Notes: generated by a model not told the origin, from the letters alone. 31,145 nucleotides of DNA from Fusobacteriaceae bacterium (GCA_900764925.1 CAAFPW010000026.1:1-31145); one strand, 5' to 3'; positions 1 to 7,887 are shown, counted from the stretch's first letter. Made by a program: numbers and translations.

Positions 1-63
1 GTGAGATAAGCTATAGTTAATCAACTTCTTGTAGTCTGGAGCAATTCTTAGTTTCCTTCTCCT
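1..63 (-). other. Possible 5' edge of a further gene after the siderophore operon
   Basis: Directly after the binding-protein stop codon the minus strand carries a strong AAGGAGAAGG ribosome-binding sequence. An open frame of 21 codons then runs off the window, and its last part reads R-I-A-P-D-Y-K-K-L-I-N-Y-S-L-S-H. No ATG is present. A TTG about 10 bases after the Shine-Dalgarno is in another frame and stops after seven codons. This may be the start of a sixth operon gene using an unusual start codon, or simply intergenic sequence. I do not recognise the peptide. Confidence 0.25.
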
Positions 64-990
64 TTATTTAGTTGCTTTCTCTATCTCATTTAACATCAAG
101 TTAGTAGAAGCTATTCCTCCACTAGCTGTGTACCAAACTACTGAATCAAGGAATACTATATTCCCATTTTGTGCCGCTTTTGTAGATTTAACTATCGGAT
201 TATCAAAAGCCTTATTAGCTAATAGATCTGCTCCTGTAACTGCAGCCTTATCTATTATAAATATATAGTCTGGATTTTTTTCTAAAAGATATTCAAAAGT
301 AACTTTATTTCCATGAGTTCCTGTTGGTAACTCTCCAGTAGAAGAGAATCCCAAATAGTCATATATGATAGAAAATCTCGATTTCTCTCCATAAGTTGAT
401 AATCTTCCACTATTTGATAAAAGTATCATAGCTTTTAAATCTTTAGAATTAACTACGTTTCTTATATTTTCTACTCTCCCTTTTATCTCATTTAACCCAT
501 CTTTTAAAACTTGAGAGTTATCAAAGATAGTAGTCAAGATTCCAACATTTTTTTCCAATCCACCCATATAGTCAGTAGATGAAGTCTCTACAAATACAGT
601 TGGAGCAACTTTTGCAAGTTGATCGTAGAATGTTCTCTGTCTTCCAGCAATAATTATTAAATCTGGTTTTAACTCATATATCTTCTCAACGTTTGGCTCT
701 TTTAAACTTCCTACATTTACATACTCATCAGCTTCATACTTATTCAAGTGAGCTGGAACTAAATCTTTAGGTAATCCTATAACATTTGCTCCAAGAGTAT
801 CTAACATATCCAAAATCCCATAATCAAATACAATAACTCTTTTAGGATTTTTAGGAACCTCTGTAACTCCTAGACTGTGTTCTACTACCACTTTATTCTC
901 ATTTTCATTAGAAGTATTAGAACTTCCCATAAACATATATCCAAGTATTCCCAATAGAATAACTATTATTCCTATCAATATCTTTTTCAT
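64..990 (-). CDS. Siderophore ABC transporter substrate-binding protein (CeuE/YclQ-like)
   Basis: This 308-residue protein is the periplasmic ligand-capture component of a ferric-siderophore importer. A hydrophobic N-terminal segment (residues 4-21) is followed by a Ser/Asn/Glu-rich linker and the two-lobed class III binding-protein fold. Residues matching the iron and ligand pocket of Campylobacter CeuE are visible: Arg205 in a YGEKSRF motif, His226 in TGTHG and Tyr287 in VVWYTASGG. His and Tyr at these places directly ligate Fe(III) in CeuE bound to tetradentate catecholates, so a linear bis-catecholate or a siderophore breakdown product is a reasonable substrate. No lipobox cysteine is present, so it is either a cleaved periplasmic protein or held by its N-terminal helix. 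The ATG follows AAGGAGGAG. It is the last recognisable gene of the operon, 11 bp after the ATPase gene. The exact siderophore is not known. Confidence 0.9.
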   Translation of the reverse strand: MKKILIGIIVILLGILGYMFMGSSNTSNENENKVVVEHSLGVTEVPKNPKRVIVFDYGILDMLDTLGANVIGLPKDLVPAHLNKYEADEYVNVGSLKEPNVEKIYELKPDLIIIAGRQRTFYDQLAKVAPTVFVETSSTDYMGGLEKNVGILTTIFDNSQVLKDGLNEIKGRVENIRNVVNSKDLKAMILLSNSGRLSTYGEKSRFSIIYDYLGFSSTGELPTGTHGNKVTFEYLLEKNPDYIFIIDKAAVTGADLLANKAFDNPIVKSTKAAQNGNIVFLDSVVWYTASGGIASTNLMLNEIEKATK

Positions 991-1001
991 AAATCTCCTC
1001 C

Positions 1002-1757
1002 TTAAAAATATACACAGATATTTTTATTGTTAATTCTAGTAATATCAAACTCCATCTCATATAGAGATTCTAATTTATCTTTTACAACAATATTTTCACA
1101 GCTATCCATATGTTCTAACTTACCATTTTTCATAGCAAGGATATAGTCTGAATAAACAGATGTAAAGTTTATATCATGCATCACTATGATAATAGTTTTA
1201 TTTAATTCTTTTACCATCTTTTCAAAAGTTCTCATCATTTGCACAGCATTTTTCATATCTAAGTTATTTAGTGGCTCGTCCAATAGAACATACTTTGTAT
1301 TTTGAGCAATTATCATAGCTATGTAAGCTCTCTGTCTTTGTCCTCCACTTAATTCATCCAAATATTTATCTTTAAACTCTTCCAAGTTCATATATGATAT
1401 AGCTTCATCAATATATCTTTTATCTCCCTCAGTTAGATTTCCGTTGGAATGAGGAAATCTTCCAAAAGAAACAAGTTCATAAACTGTAAGTCTAATGTTT
1501 GTATTATTTTCCTGTTTCAAGATTGATAAAGTTTTTGATAGCTCCTTCTTATCCCATTCTTGAATTGGTTTTCCATCAATTATTATCTCTCCTTTATCTG
1601 GAGTTGTAAGTCTACTCACCATAGATAGTAGCGTAGATTTCCCTGCTCCATTGGGACCAATTATACAAGTTATCTTTCCATCTGGAAATACTGTTGACAC
1701 ATCTTCAACCACATATTTAGAACGATATTTTTTACTTAAACCTTTGATCTCTATCAT
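1002..1757 (-). CDS. Iron-siderophore ABC transporter ATP-binding protein
   Basis: This 251-residue cytoplasmic ATPase of the FecE/FepC/YclP family energises ferric-siderophore import. Walker A is GPNGAGKST at residues 34-42, the ABC signature LSGGQ at 136-140, Walker B with catalytic Glu at YVLLDEP (156-162), and the switch histidine is His194. All motifs are intact and the length is normal for the family. Its ATG overlaps the stop codon of the upstream permease by four bases (ATGA), which indicates translational coupling. The binding-protein gene follows after 11 bp. Family membership is certain. The substrate assignment rests on the FecCD permeases and TonB receptor in the same operon. Confidence 0.95.
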   Translation of the reverse strand: MIEIKGLSKKYRSKYVVEDVSTVFPDGKITCIIGPNGAGKSTLLSMVSRLTTPDKGEIIIDGKPIQEWDKKELSKTLSILKQENNTNIRLTVYELVSFGRFPHSNGNLTEGDKRYIDEAISYMNLEEFKDKYLDELSGGQRQRAYIAMIIAQNTKYVLLDEPLNNLDMKNAVQMMRTFEKMVKELNKTIIIVMHDINFTSVYSDYILAMKNGKLEHMDSCENIVVKDKLESLYEMEFDITRINNKNICVYF

Positions 1758-2722
1758 GATATTTTTCTCTCCTTCAATAAGATAGTTAGGAGATATATTC
1801 CCCCTACAAAATTGATAATTGTTCCAATTGAAAAACTATTATTAAATATTTTTTCCACAATAAATTGACCACAAAGTAGAAAAATAATATTTAAAATCGT
1901 TGCTGCCATAGCCAAATAGTTATGTTTATACGTAGAAAATAGTTCCTTTGAAATATTTACTGTAAGTAGCCCTAAGAATGTAATTGGACCAACCAAGGCA
2001 GTAGATATAGAAACTAATACTCCTATCACAATAAGATATTTCTTCAAAATCTTATTATAATCCAATCCCAAGTTTATAGCTTGATCATAACCAAGTCCTA
2101 AGACATCTAGTTTATTATGATCCCAACTTATAGCTAGAACTATTATTCCAAGAATGATATAAGCTATTATAAGTAGAGTTATATTTACTCTATTGTAACT
2201 AGCAAAAAGTGATGATTGTAAAATAAGAAACTCATTTGGATCCATAATAACTTGCATAGCATTGGATAAACTATCTAAGAAAGTTCCTGTAACCATACCT
2301 ATAAGTACCATATATAAAATTTTTCCTTTAGAGTTTCCACTGAAAAGCTTTTGTAATCCTCCAGTTATAATAACCATAGCTATTATAGTGAGGAAAAACT
2401 TAACTATATCATTTGATAAAAATGGAAAAATCTTATGGAACATAAAAAATATTCCTGTCTGTAAAAAAACATACATAGCATCTAACCCCATAACACTAGG
2501 AGTTAAGATTCTACTATTAGTAATAGTTTGAAATATAAGAGTTGAAATAGATATACATATCCCACTTAATATAATTGCCAATAGCTTAGGAAAACGTAAG
2601 CCAATAAAAAATCTAAAATTACTATGATTGGTTCCCAATATAAGAAAGCCAATAGAAAGTATGACAACACATAAAAAGAGAATAAATAATCTATTTTCAA
2701 TATGTTTATGTTTAATATTCAA
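1754..2722 (-). CDS. FecCD-family iron-siderophore permease (second subunit)
   Basis: This 322-residue, highly hydrophobic inner-membrane protein has the helix pattern of the BtuC/FecCD permease family (usually ten membrane segments). It probably pairs with the other permease at 2712-3665 to form the translocation channel. The family's conserved coupling region is visible as GLGYDQAINLGLDY and, later, LVGPITFLGLLTVNIS. The start is a TTG at 2722, supported by an AAGGAGG seven bases upstream. The gene overlaps the upstream permease by 11 bp and the downstream ATPase by 4 bp. By its similarity to YclO/FatC-type subunits it is the second of the two permeases usual in catecholate importers. Confidence 0.92.
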   Translation of the reverse strand: MNIKHKHIENRLFILFLCVVILSIGFLILGTNHSNFRFFIGLRFPKLLAIILSGICISISTLIFQTITNSRILTPSVMGLDAMYVFLQTGIFFMFHKIFPFLSNDIVKFFLTIIAMVIITGGLQKLFSGNSKGKILYMVLIGMVTGTFLDSLSNAMQVIMDPNEFLILQSSLFASYNRVNITLLIIAYIILGIIVLAISWDHNKLDVLGLGYDQAINLGLDYNKILKKYLIVIGVLVSISTALVGPITFLGLLTVNISKELFSTYKHNYLAMAATILNIIFLLCGQFIVEKIFNNSFSIGTIINFVGGIYLLTILLKERKIS

Positions 2723-3665
2723 GTTTTAGCCTCCTTAAAATTAAAATTAGAAAAATTCCACTACCAATTACCCCAGAAACTAATCCAATCTGTATCTCAT
2801 GAGGATATATTATCAATCTTCCACCTATATCACAAAATAGTAGAAAAGAGCTTCCTGAAATTCCTGTAAGATATATATTTTTTGAAACATTATCTCCGTT
2901 AAACATAGATACAATGTTTGGAATTATAAGTCCCAAAAATGGAATAGATCCAATAGTGATAATTATTAAAGAAGATATTATACAAACTAAAGCTAGTCCA
3001 ACATTGACTACATATTTATAGTTGATTCCCAAATTTGTAGCAAATTCCTCTCCTAAACCAGAAATTGTAAATTTTTTAGAGTATAAAAAGGCTACAAATA
3101 CCAATGGAATTGTTAGATATAATAGTTCATAATTCCCCTTTATTACTCCTGAAAAATCTCCAAATAACCATGCACTAAGATTTTGTATCATATCTCCTTT
3201 GTAAGCAAAAAACATAGTTAGTGAACTGATTATTCCACTCATCATTATTCCAATCAAAGGAACTAACACATTATCTTTAGCTTTTATTTTTCTAATTATT
3301 CCTAAAAAAAGAAAAGTCCCCCCCATAGCAAAACAAGAAGCAATAACCATTTTGAATATCAATGATTCATATGGAAAGAATAGCATCGCTATTAAAATTC
3401 CAAATTTTGAAGCTTCTGAAGTTCCTGCCGTAGTAGGTGATACAAACTTATTCATAGTAAGTTGTTGCATAATAAGTCCACATATACTCATTCCAAATCC
3501 AGCAACAATTATACTTATCGTTCTTGGAATACGGCTAAATACAAAAATATTATAACTGTGGCTTCCTTGAGTAAATATTTCAGTAAAATCTGTAGTTGCT
3601 ACTCCTAGCCCCGTAGATATAAGGGCTAGAAGTAGTAGAGCTACACTGACAATTATATTGTACAT
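2712..3665 (-). CDS. FecCD-family iron-siderophore permease (first subunit)
   Basis: This 317-residue integral membrane protein of the BtuC/FecCD family is the first permease of the operon. The N-terminal region contains SRIPRTISIIVAGFGMSICG, the R-x-P-R motif typical of this family. Later come GEEFATNLGINY, the loop that docks on the ATPase, and GSIPFLGLIIPNIV. About nine or ten hydrophobic helices can be traced. The ATG follows AAGGAGAG. It starts 24 bp after the TonB receptor stop and its end overlaps the second permease. Heterodimeric permeases of this kind are typical of YclN/YclO and FatD/FatC siderophore systems. Confidence 0.93.
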   Translation of the reverse strand: MYNIIVSVALLLLALISTGLGVATTDFTEIFTQGSHSYNIFVFSRIPRTISIIVAGFGMSICGLIMQQLTMNKFVSPTTAGTSEASKFGILIAMLFFPYESLIFKMVIASCFAMGGTFLFLGIIRKIKAKDNVLVPLIGIMMSGIISSLTMFFAYKGDMIQNLSAWLFGDFSGVIKGNYELLYLTIPLVFVAFLYSKKFTISGLGEEFATNLGINYKYVVNVGLALVCIISSLIIITIGSIPFLGLIIPNIVSMFNGDNVSKNIYLTGISGSSFLLFCDIGGRLIIYPHEIQIGLVSGVIGSGIFLILILRRLKLEY

Positions 3666-3689
3666 AAAACTCTCCTTAAATTATTTTAA

Positions 3690-5696
3690 CTAAAACGTCA
3701 TTTTAAATCCTACATAGTAATTTCTCTCTTCTCCTGGATTACCTGTTAATCCACCATCGTTTTGAGACTCAAGATACTCTTTATCAAATAGATTGTTGAT
3801 TCCAGCTTTAAGAGTAAGTGCTTCAGTAACTCTATATCTCATTCCAACATCTGTTAGACTACGAGATGAGTTCATAATTCCTTGTCCCTCTTTGTTACCC
3901 AGATAAGTATATGATACTGTTGTATCAAACTTAGGAGTAAATCTATAGTTTGCACTTACATTAGCTTTAAATCTTGGGATTTCCTCTAATCTTTGATTTC
4001 CTTCAGATGTTTTTTCAACTGCATCCATATATACAAAACCAGATGTCAATGTTAAGTTTCCAAGGTAGTTTTCCATTGTAAACTCTACACCATTTCTTCT
4101 TGTTTTTGATAGATTCTCCCATAAGATATTGTCATTATCTATTTTATTTTTCATTATCTCTCCATCTTTTTCTAATCTAAATAATGATAAAGAGATAAAA
4201 GTATTGTCATTTACATAATCTTTAATTCCAATTTCATATGAATCAGAAGTTTCAGATTTTACACCATTAGATTTATATACTCCATTAACTTTGTCACTCA
4301 TCTGTCCTGGTGTAGGTGACATATATCCTTTTTCATATCTAAAGAATAGGTTTCCGCTATCTCTATATTTATAGCTTAAAGTTCCTTCATATGATTTATT
4401 TGTAATACTACTTTCTACATTTTCAATTCCAGTAGCTTTTAAATCATAATCTGCCCACTCATATCTATAACCAGCAATAAATTCTAATTTTTCAGTTAAA
4501 TTATATTTATTTAAAATATATGGTGAAACTATATCTTTTTGATAATCAGAACTAGAATAAGTTGTTTTAGAATTTTTAGTAGAAGATGTCTTTCCATCAA
4601 ATTTACTAATTATATTATCTACTCCAATAATTACACTACCATTTTCATAGTTAGTAGTAGTTCTAACTAATACCCCTGTTGTTTCCTCTCTAAAATCTTC
4701 AGTAGATGTTGAATATTCTAAATCTGTTTTTGATTTATTAAATGAATATCCAGCTGATTTACTATCATTATACATATTTGTATTATATGCTGTAATTCCT
4801 AAAGAGAAATTTTTGTTTGGAGTATATTCATATTTTCCAGTTACATTTTCTTTTGTTATCTGTCTTTCAGTAGTTGAAAGTCCTCTAGCTTTTCTATTTT
4901 GTTCTAAAGTTTCAAATCTATATTTATTAGCTAAGCTTTCACCATTTGATAATTTTATATCTCTTTGTAGTGCATTTCCTGTTGTAGTTTCATTCTCTAC
5001 ATATCTTGAAGCAGAGATTCCAAACTTATGTTTTTCAGAAAGTTTATATTGAATATTTCCATCAATATAGTCACTAGCTCCTTTCTCTCCCTCTCTAAAC
5101 TCTCCATTATTTTGTCCAGCATAGTTCATTCCAAAAGACAGTTTATCATTTATTTGATAGCTTCCACCAGTAGCAAACTTTTTATTGTTGAAAGAATCAA
5201 TATCACTCTCAACATATCCACCAGTATATCCACCAGATTTTGTAATGATGTTAACTACTCCTCCTGAAACTCCATTTCCATAAAGTACAGCTCCTCCCCC
5301 TGGAGATATCTCTATTCTCTCAACATTACTCATAGGAATAGTTTCAAGTCCCAATCCTTTTTTAGTAGGATTGAATGGATTGATAGCTACTCCATCTACT
5401 AAAATTTTTACGTTATTCATAGCTGCATCTCCACTACCTCTCATATCGATTACAGCTCCATTTTTTGAATTAACTATATTTATCATAGGATTATCATCTA
5501 AAGCTTCTATAACATTTTTATAATTTTTTTCCTCTATTTTTTCTTGTGTTATAACACTTATATTAGTTGGTTCATCTAAAAGAGTAGTTTCAAATCCCAT
5601 AGATGTAACTACAGTTTGTCCAAGATGAATCTCTTCTTCAGCTTGTGTTAGAGCTCCTGCACAGATTAGAAATGATAATATTGCAAATTTTTTCAT
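3690..5696 (-). CDS. TonB-dependent outer-membrane siderophore receptor
   Basis: This 668-residue outer-membrane receptor imports ferric siderophores using energy from TonB-ExbB-ExbD, none of which is encoded in the window. A signal peptide covers residues 1-19, with likely cleavage after LTQA. The plug domain spans about 27-152 and contains the DMRGSG and VLYGNGVSGGVVNIITKSGG motifs typical of TonB receptors. The rest is a strand-rich 22-strand barrel that ends in aromatic-alternating VGFKMTF with a C-terminal Phe, the usual BAM recognition signal. It resembles FetA/FauA-type catecholate or xenosiderophore receptors. It is the first gene of the operon and is preceded by AAAAAGGGAGAG and a consensus promoter. 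Its presence shows that the organism has an outer membrane. Confidence 0.95.
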   Translation of the reverse strand: MKKFAILSFLICAGALTQAEEEIHLGQTVVTSMGFETTLLDEPTNISVITQEKIEEKNYKNVIEALDDNPMINIVNSKNGAVIDMRGSGDAAMNNVKILVDGVAINPFNPTKKGLGLETIPMSNVERIEISPGGGAVLYGNGVSGGVVNIITKSGGYTGGYVESDIDSFNNKKFATGGSYQINDKLSFGMNYAGQNNGEFREGEKGASDYIDGNIQYKLSEKHKFGISASRYVENETTTGNALQRDIKLSNGESLANKYRFETLEQNRKARGLSTTERQITKENVTGKYEYTPNKNFSLGITAYNTNMYNDSKSAGYSFNKSKTDLEYSTSTEDFREETTGVLVRTTTNYENGSVIIGVDNIISKFDGKTSSTKNSKTTYSSSDYQKDIVSPYILNKYNLTEKLEFIAGYRYEWADYDLKATGIENVESSITNKSYEGTLSYKYRDSGNLFFRYEKGYMSPTPGQMSDKVNGVYKSNGVKSETSDSYEIGIKDYVNDNTFISLSLFRLEKDGEIMKNKIDNDNILWENLSKTRRNGVEFTMENYLGNLTLTSGFVYMDAVEKTSEGNQRLEEIPRFKANVSANYRFTPKFDTTVSYTYLGNKEGQGIMNSSRSLTDVGMRYRVTEALTLKAGINNLFDKEYLESQNDGGLTGNPGEERNYYVGFKMTF

Positions 5697-5751
5697 TATT
5701 TTTATACTCTCCCTTTTTAATGTACTTTGTTATATTTTTAACACGCTTTTT

Positions 5752-5780
5752 ATTATATATAAAAAAAATCTTTATGTCAA
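5752..5780 (-). promoter_or_regulatory. Consensus sigma-70 promoter of the siderophore operon
   Basis: On the minus strand TTGACA (5780-5775) is followed by a 17-bp spacer and TATAAT (5757-5752), a perfect match to the housekeeping consensus. Transcription would begin near 5745, leaving a leader of about 50 bases before the receptor ATG. A promoter this strong on an iron-uptake operon would be expected to need a repressor. Confidence 0.85.
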
Positions 5781-5792
5781 TATATTTTGATA
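5775..5792. promoter_or_regulatory. Candidate operator dyad overlapping the -35 box
   Basis: TGTCAA-N6-TTGATA forms an imperfect inverted repeat (five of six arm positions pair) that covers the -35 element of the siderophore promoter. A repressor bound here would block RNA polymerase. It is not a good match to the classical 19-bp Fur box, so the cognate regulator is unknown and the site is only inferred. Confidence 0.35.
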
Positions 5793-5801
5793 TTTAAAAT
5801 T

Positions 5802-5822
5802 TAATTTTGCAAAGCAAAATTA
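5802..5822. repeat. Perfect 9-bp inverted repeat between divergent promoters
   Basis: TAATTTTGC-AAA-GCAAAATTA is a perfect palindrome with a three-base centre. It lies about 67 bp upstream of the predicted siderophore transcription start and about 40 bp before the -35 of the plus-strand promoter. It could be a transcription-factor site acting on either operon. It has no T-tract context of a terminator. The function is inferred from position only. Confidence 0.45.
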
Positions 5823-5860
5823 TTTTAAAACAATTTGTAATAGATATTTATAATTAAGTT

Positions 5861-5889
5861 TTGTAAATGTGGAGTTTTTATGGTATAAT
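5861..5889 (+). promoter_or_regulatory. Promoter for the small membrane protein / MORN pair
   Basis: TTGTAA (5861-5866), a 17-bp spacer and TATAAT (5884-5889) with an extended TGG immediately before the -10. Transcription would begin near 5896. An ATG at 5867 therefore lies inside the promoter, and the ATG at 5915 is the credible start of the next gene. Confidence 0.65.
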
Positions 5890-5914
5890 AAACAAAAATG
5901 TCAGGAGTAAGGAA

Positions 5915-6136
5915 ATGAATAGTTTTTGGAGAGAATGGATTAAACTAGTAGCTATGCTACTAATAATTTTAGTTTTGTGGGTAGGATTTATATTTGTTTG
6001 TGATAAATATTTTGGAAAATCCTTTGAAGAGATGAGGTATATACATTATCTTATTTTTATGATGTTGATAATTAAAGCTAAAAATATTTTTCTAAAGAAT
6101 GTAAATAAAGATAAAAAAGATATTGAAAAAAGATAG
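5915..6136 (+). CDS. Small two-helix membrane protein of unknown function
   Basis: This 73-residue protein starts MNSFWREWIK. The start is chosen because AGGAG lies seven bases upstream and because the predicted promoter excludes the in-frame ATG at 5867. Two hydrophobic stretches (about residues 10-29 and 43-54) suggest two membrane helices, separated by a short acidic and aromatic loop. The C-terminal tail is strongly basic (KNVNKDKKDIEKR) and probably cytoplasmic. It is followed 22 bp later by the MORN-repeat gene and is probably co-transcribed with it. I do not recognise a family, and no catalytic motif is visible. Confidence 0.6.
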   Translation: MNSFWREWIKLVAMLLIILVLWVGFIFVCDKYFGKSFEEMRYIHYLIFMMLIIKAKNIFLKNVNKDKKDIEKR

Positions 6137-6158
6137 TTGGGAAAAAGAGAGAGGTCTT

Positions 6159-6893
6159 ATGATTAGAGAGGAAGAATTTTATAGAAAACAGATGAGAAAC
6201 GGACTTATATATATAGCAGATGAAAAAGAACCTTTCTCAGGAGTAATTAATTTTAGATATAGAGATGGAAGCCTTAAAGAAAAAGAATCATTTATAAACG
6301 GAGTTCAAGAGGGAACTAACATAAAATACTACGAAAATGGGCAAGTAAAAGAATCTAATGATTTTATAAATGGAAAGCTCAATGGAGATTCTATCCAATT
6401 TTATGAAAATGGACAGATGAAGGAATCTATGGTTTTTAAAGAGGATAGAATGAATGGAGAATGGGTAAAATATTTTGAAGATGGTTCTATCAAATCAAGA
6501 GGATATTTCGTAGATGGAAAACTCAATGGAAAAAAGATAAACTACTATCCCAGTGGAAAAATCATGGAGATCATCTCATTTAAAGATAATATCTTACATG
6601 GGGAGTACACATCTTACTACGAGAGTGGAGAAATTAAAGTTAATGAGTATTTCAATAATGGACTTCTTGAAGGTGAAGCAGTTTACTACTATGAAAATGG
6701 TGAAGTTAAAATTCGTGAAGAGTATAAGAAACAGATTAAAAATGGAAAATATGTTAGATACTACGAGAACGGAATAATTAATGCTGTTGGAAATTTTAAA
6801 GAGGGACAGATGAATGGGGATTGGAGTATGTTCTATGAAAATGGAAAACTTTTAGGAACTGTCTCATTTAAAAATGGTAAAGTAAAGAAATAG
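6159..6893 (+). CDS. MORN_2-repeat protein (YwqK-type)
   Basis: This 244-residue protein is built almost entirely from nine tandem repeats of 24 residues with the pattern Y-E-N-G-x-x-K ... F-x-x-G-x-x-N-G. That is the MORN_2 variant often annotated as YwqK-family antitoxin. No signal peptide or membrane segment is visible. The ATG at 6159 is preferred because GAGAGG precedes it. A TTG at 6123 in the same frame has no ribosome-binding site and would overlap the upstream gene. MORN_2 repeats form beta-hairpin arrays used for protein or membrane contact, and such proteins seem common in Fusobacterium genomes. No toxin gene lies next to it, so the antitoxin label should not be taken literally. 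The biochemical role is unknown. Confidence 0.8.
   Translation: MIREEEFYRKQMRNGLIYIADEKEPFSGVINFRYRDGSLKEKESFINGVQEGTNIKYYENGQVKESNDFINGKLNGDSIQFYENGQMKESMVFKEDRMNGEWVKYFEDGSIKSRGYFVDGKLNGKKINYYPSGKIMEIISFKDNILHGEYTSYYESGEIKVNEYFNNGLLEGEAVYYYENGEVKIREEYKKQIKNGKYVRYYENGIINAVGNFKEGQMNGDWSMFYENGKLLGTVSFKNGKVKK
6258..6890 (+). repeat. Nine 72-bp coding repeats (MORN_2 units)
   Basis: In-frame units begin at 6258, 6330, 6402 and so on every 72 bases to a shortened ninth unit at 6834. Conservation is at the protein level (YENG and NG turns), while the DNA of the units has diverged. This suggests old duplications under selection and not a recent expansion. Confidence 0.75.
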
Positions 6894-6903
6894 ATAAAAT
6901 AAT

Positions 6904-6946
6904 AAAGTGCCTAGCTAAGAGTTTGTAGCTAAGCACTTTTATTTTT
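6904..6946. terminator. Bidirectional terminator between convergent operons
   Basis: A 14-bp stem (6904-6917 with 6926-6939, one wobble or mismatch) encloses an 8-base loop. A T-rich run follows on the plus strand and an A-rich run precedes it, so the hairpin can stop transcription from both the MORN gene and the converging EamA gene. Confidence 0.85.
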
Positions 6947-7358
6947 ATAAAATCATTATAAATGTTCCTATTGTAATGAAAAGAACTCCCATTAAAACTT
7001 TTAGTGTCAAAGTTTCTTTCAAAATTAAAGCAGCTAAGACTATTGTAATAACAATACTAAATTTATCTATGGGAACTACTTTAGAAACCTCTCCAATTTG
7101 AATTGCTTTATAATAACATAACCATGACAGTCCAGTGGCTATACCTGAAAGTATTAAAAATATCCAATCCTTTTGACTTAGATTATGTAATTGATTTCCA
7201 CTTCCTGTTATAGCTACCATTCCCCAAGCCATAAAAAGTACCACAGTTGTTCTTACTGCTGTTGCTAAATTTGAACTGATATCTCCCATACCTAATTTTG
7301 CTAATATTGATGTCACCGCCGCAAAAAACGCTGATAAAATCGCTAATATAAACCACAT
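6945..7358 (-). CDS. Single-domain EamA/DMT-superfamily transporter
   Basis: This 137-residue inner-membrane protein has about five hydrophobic helices and one EamA unit. Typical drug/metabolite transporters have two units and about 300 residues, so this type must pair with itself or a partner to make a full carrier. The signature lies in the region with WLCYYKAIQIGEVSKVVPID and the terminal helix LFITIGTFIMIL. The substrate cannot be told from sequence. The gene starts within the last 16 bp of the SGNH hydrolase gene and has GAAAGGTG before its ATG, so the two are translated from one message. It ends just before the shared terminator. Confidence 0.85.
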   Translation of the reverse strand: MWFILAILSAFFAAVTSILAKLGMGDISSNLATAVRTTVVLFMAWGMVAITGSGNQLHNLSQKDWIFLILSGIATGLSWLCYYKAIQIGEVSKVVPIDKFSIVITIVLAALILKETLTLKVLMGVLFITIGTFIMIL

Positions 7359-7843
7359 ATTTTTTCACCTTTCTTCTCAATCTCTTTATCCAATACACTA
7401 TTAAAAACTTCATACCCCTTATGATTTAGATGTATTCCATCAGTAGTGTACTCTCTCTTGATCTCATTATTACTTAAAAAGCTTTCATACATATTCAAAT
7501 AATTATTGGGGTATCTTTTTTTTAACCAAGTATTAAAAAGAATAACTTTTTCATTGATATATCCTCTGTCTGTTGGAAGTAGTGAGATTAATATTAACTC
7601 CTTTACTCTTGGTTTTAACTCAGCTACAATTTTTTGATAGTACTCCTTTGTTTTTTCAAAGTCCATATTGGTAAAAAAATCATTTACCCCTACAAGTAAA
7701 ACTCCTATCTCCCCTGATATATCTTTTTCAGATTCAAGTAACCAAAAAACATCTCTAGTTCTATAACCATTTTTTCCATAATTCTCATAGGGGGAATTAT
7801 AGTTCCAATCTATTAAACTATCTCCAAACATTATTACTCTCAT
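7343..7843 (-). CDS. SGNH/GDSL-family hydrolase
   Basis: This 166-residue serine esterase or lipase-fold protein has intact catalytic blocks: GDSL with nucleophile Ser9 (residues 7-10), GVND with Asn54 (block III), and DGIH with Asp135 and His138 (block V). There is no signal peptide, so it probably acts in the cytoplasm. Possible substrates include acyl esters, thioesters or acetylated sugars. The ATG at 7843 is preferred over an upstream in-frame TTG at 7861 because AAGGAGAGG lies six bases before it. It is the first gene of a two-gene operon with the overlapping EamA transporter, which hints that the transporter moves the hydrolase substrate or product. That link is inference. Confidence 0.9.
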   Translation of the reverse strand: MRVIMFGDSLIDWNYNSPYENYGKNGYRTRDVFWLLESEKDISGEIGVLLVGVNDFFTNMDFEKTKEYYQKIVAELKPRVKELILISLLPTDRGYINEKVILFNTWLKKRYPNNYLNMYESFLSNNEIKREYTTDGIHLNHKGYEVFNSVLDKEIEKKGEKICGLY

Positions 7844-7878
7844 AAAATTCCTCTCCTTCAAGTATGATATTTAAAAGA

Positions 7879-7887
7879 ATTATATCA
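7879..7887 (-). promoter_or_regulatory. Extended -10 promoter of the SGNH/EamA operon
   Basis: The minus strand reads TGATATAAT (7887-7879), an extended -10 element about 36 bp upstream of the SGNH ATG. The expected -35 position reads TTCTCT, which is weak, as is common with extended -10 promoters. Confidence 0.55.

Noticed and set aside
6159..6893. Toxin-antitoxin locus based on the YwqK name
   Set aside because: MORN_2 proteins are often labelled antitoxin automatically. No toxin-like gene is adjacent, and the 73-residue neighbour has no known toxin family signature.
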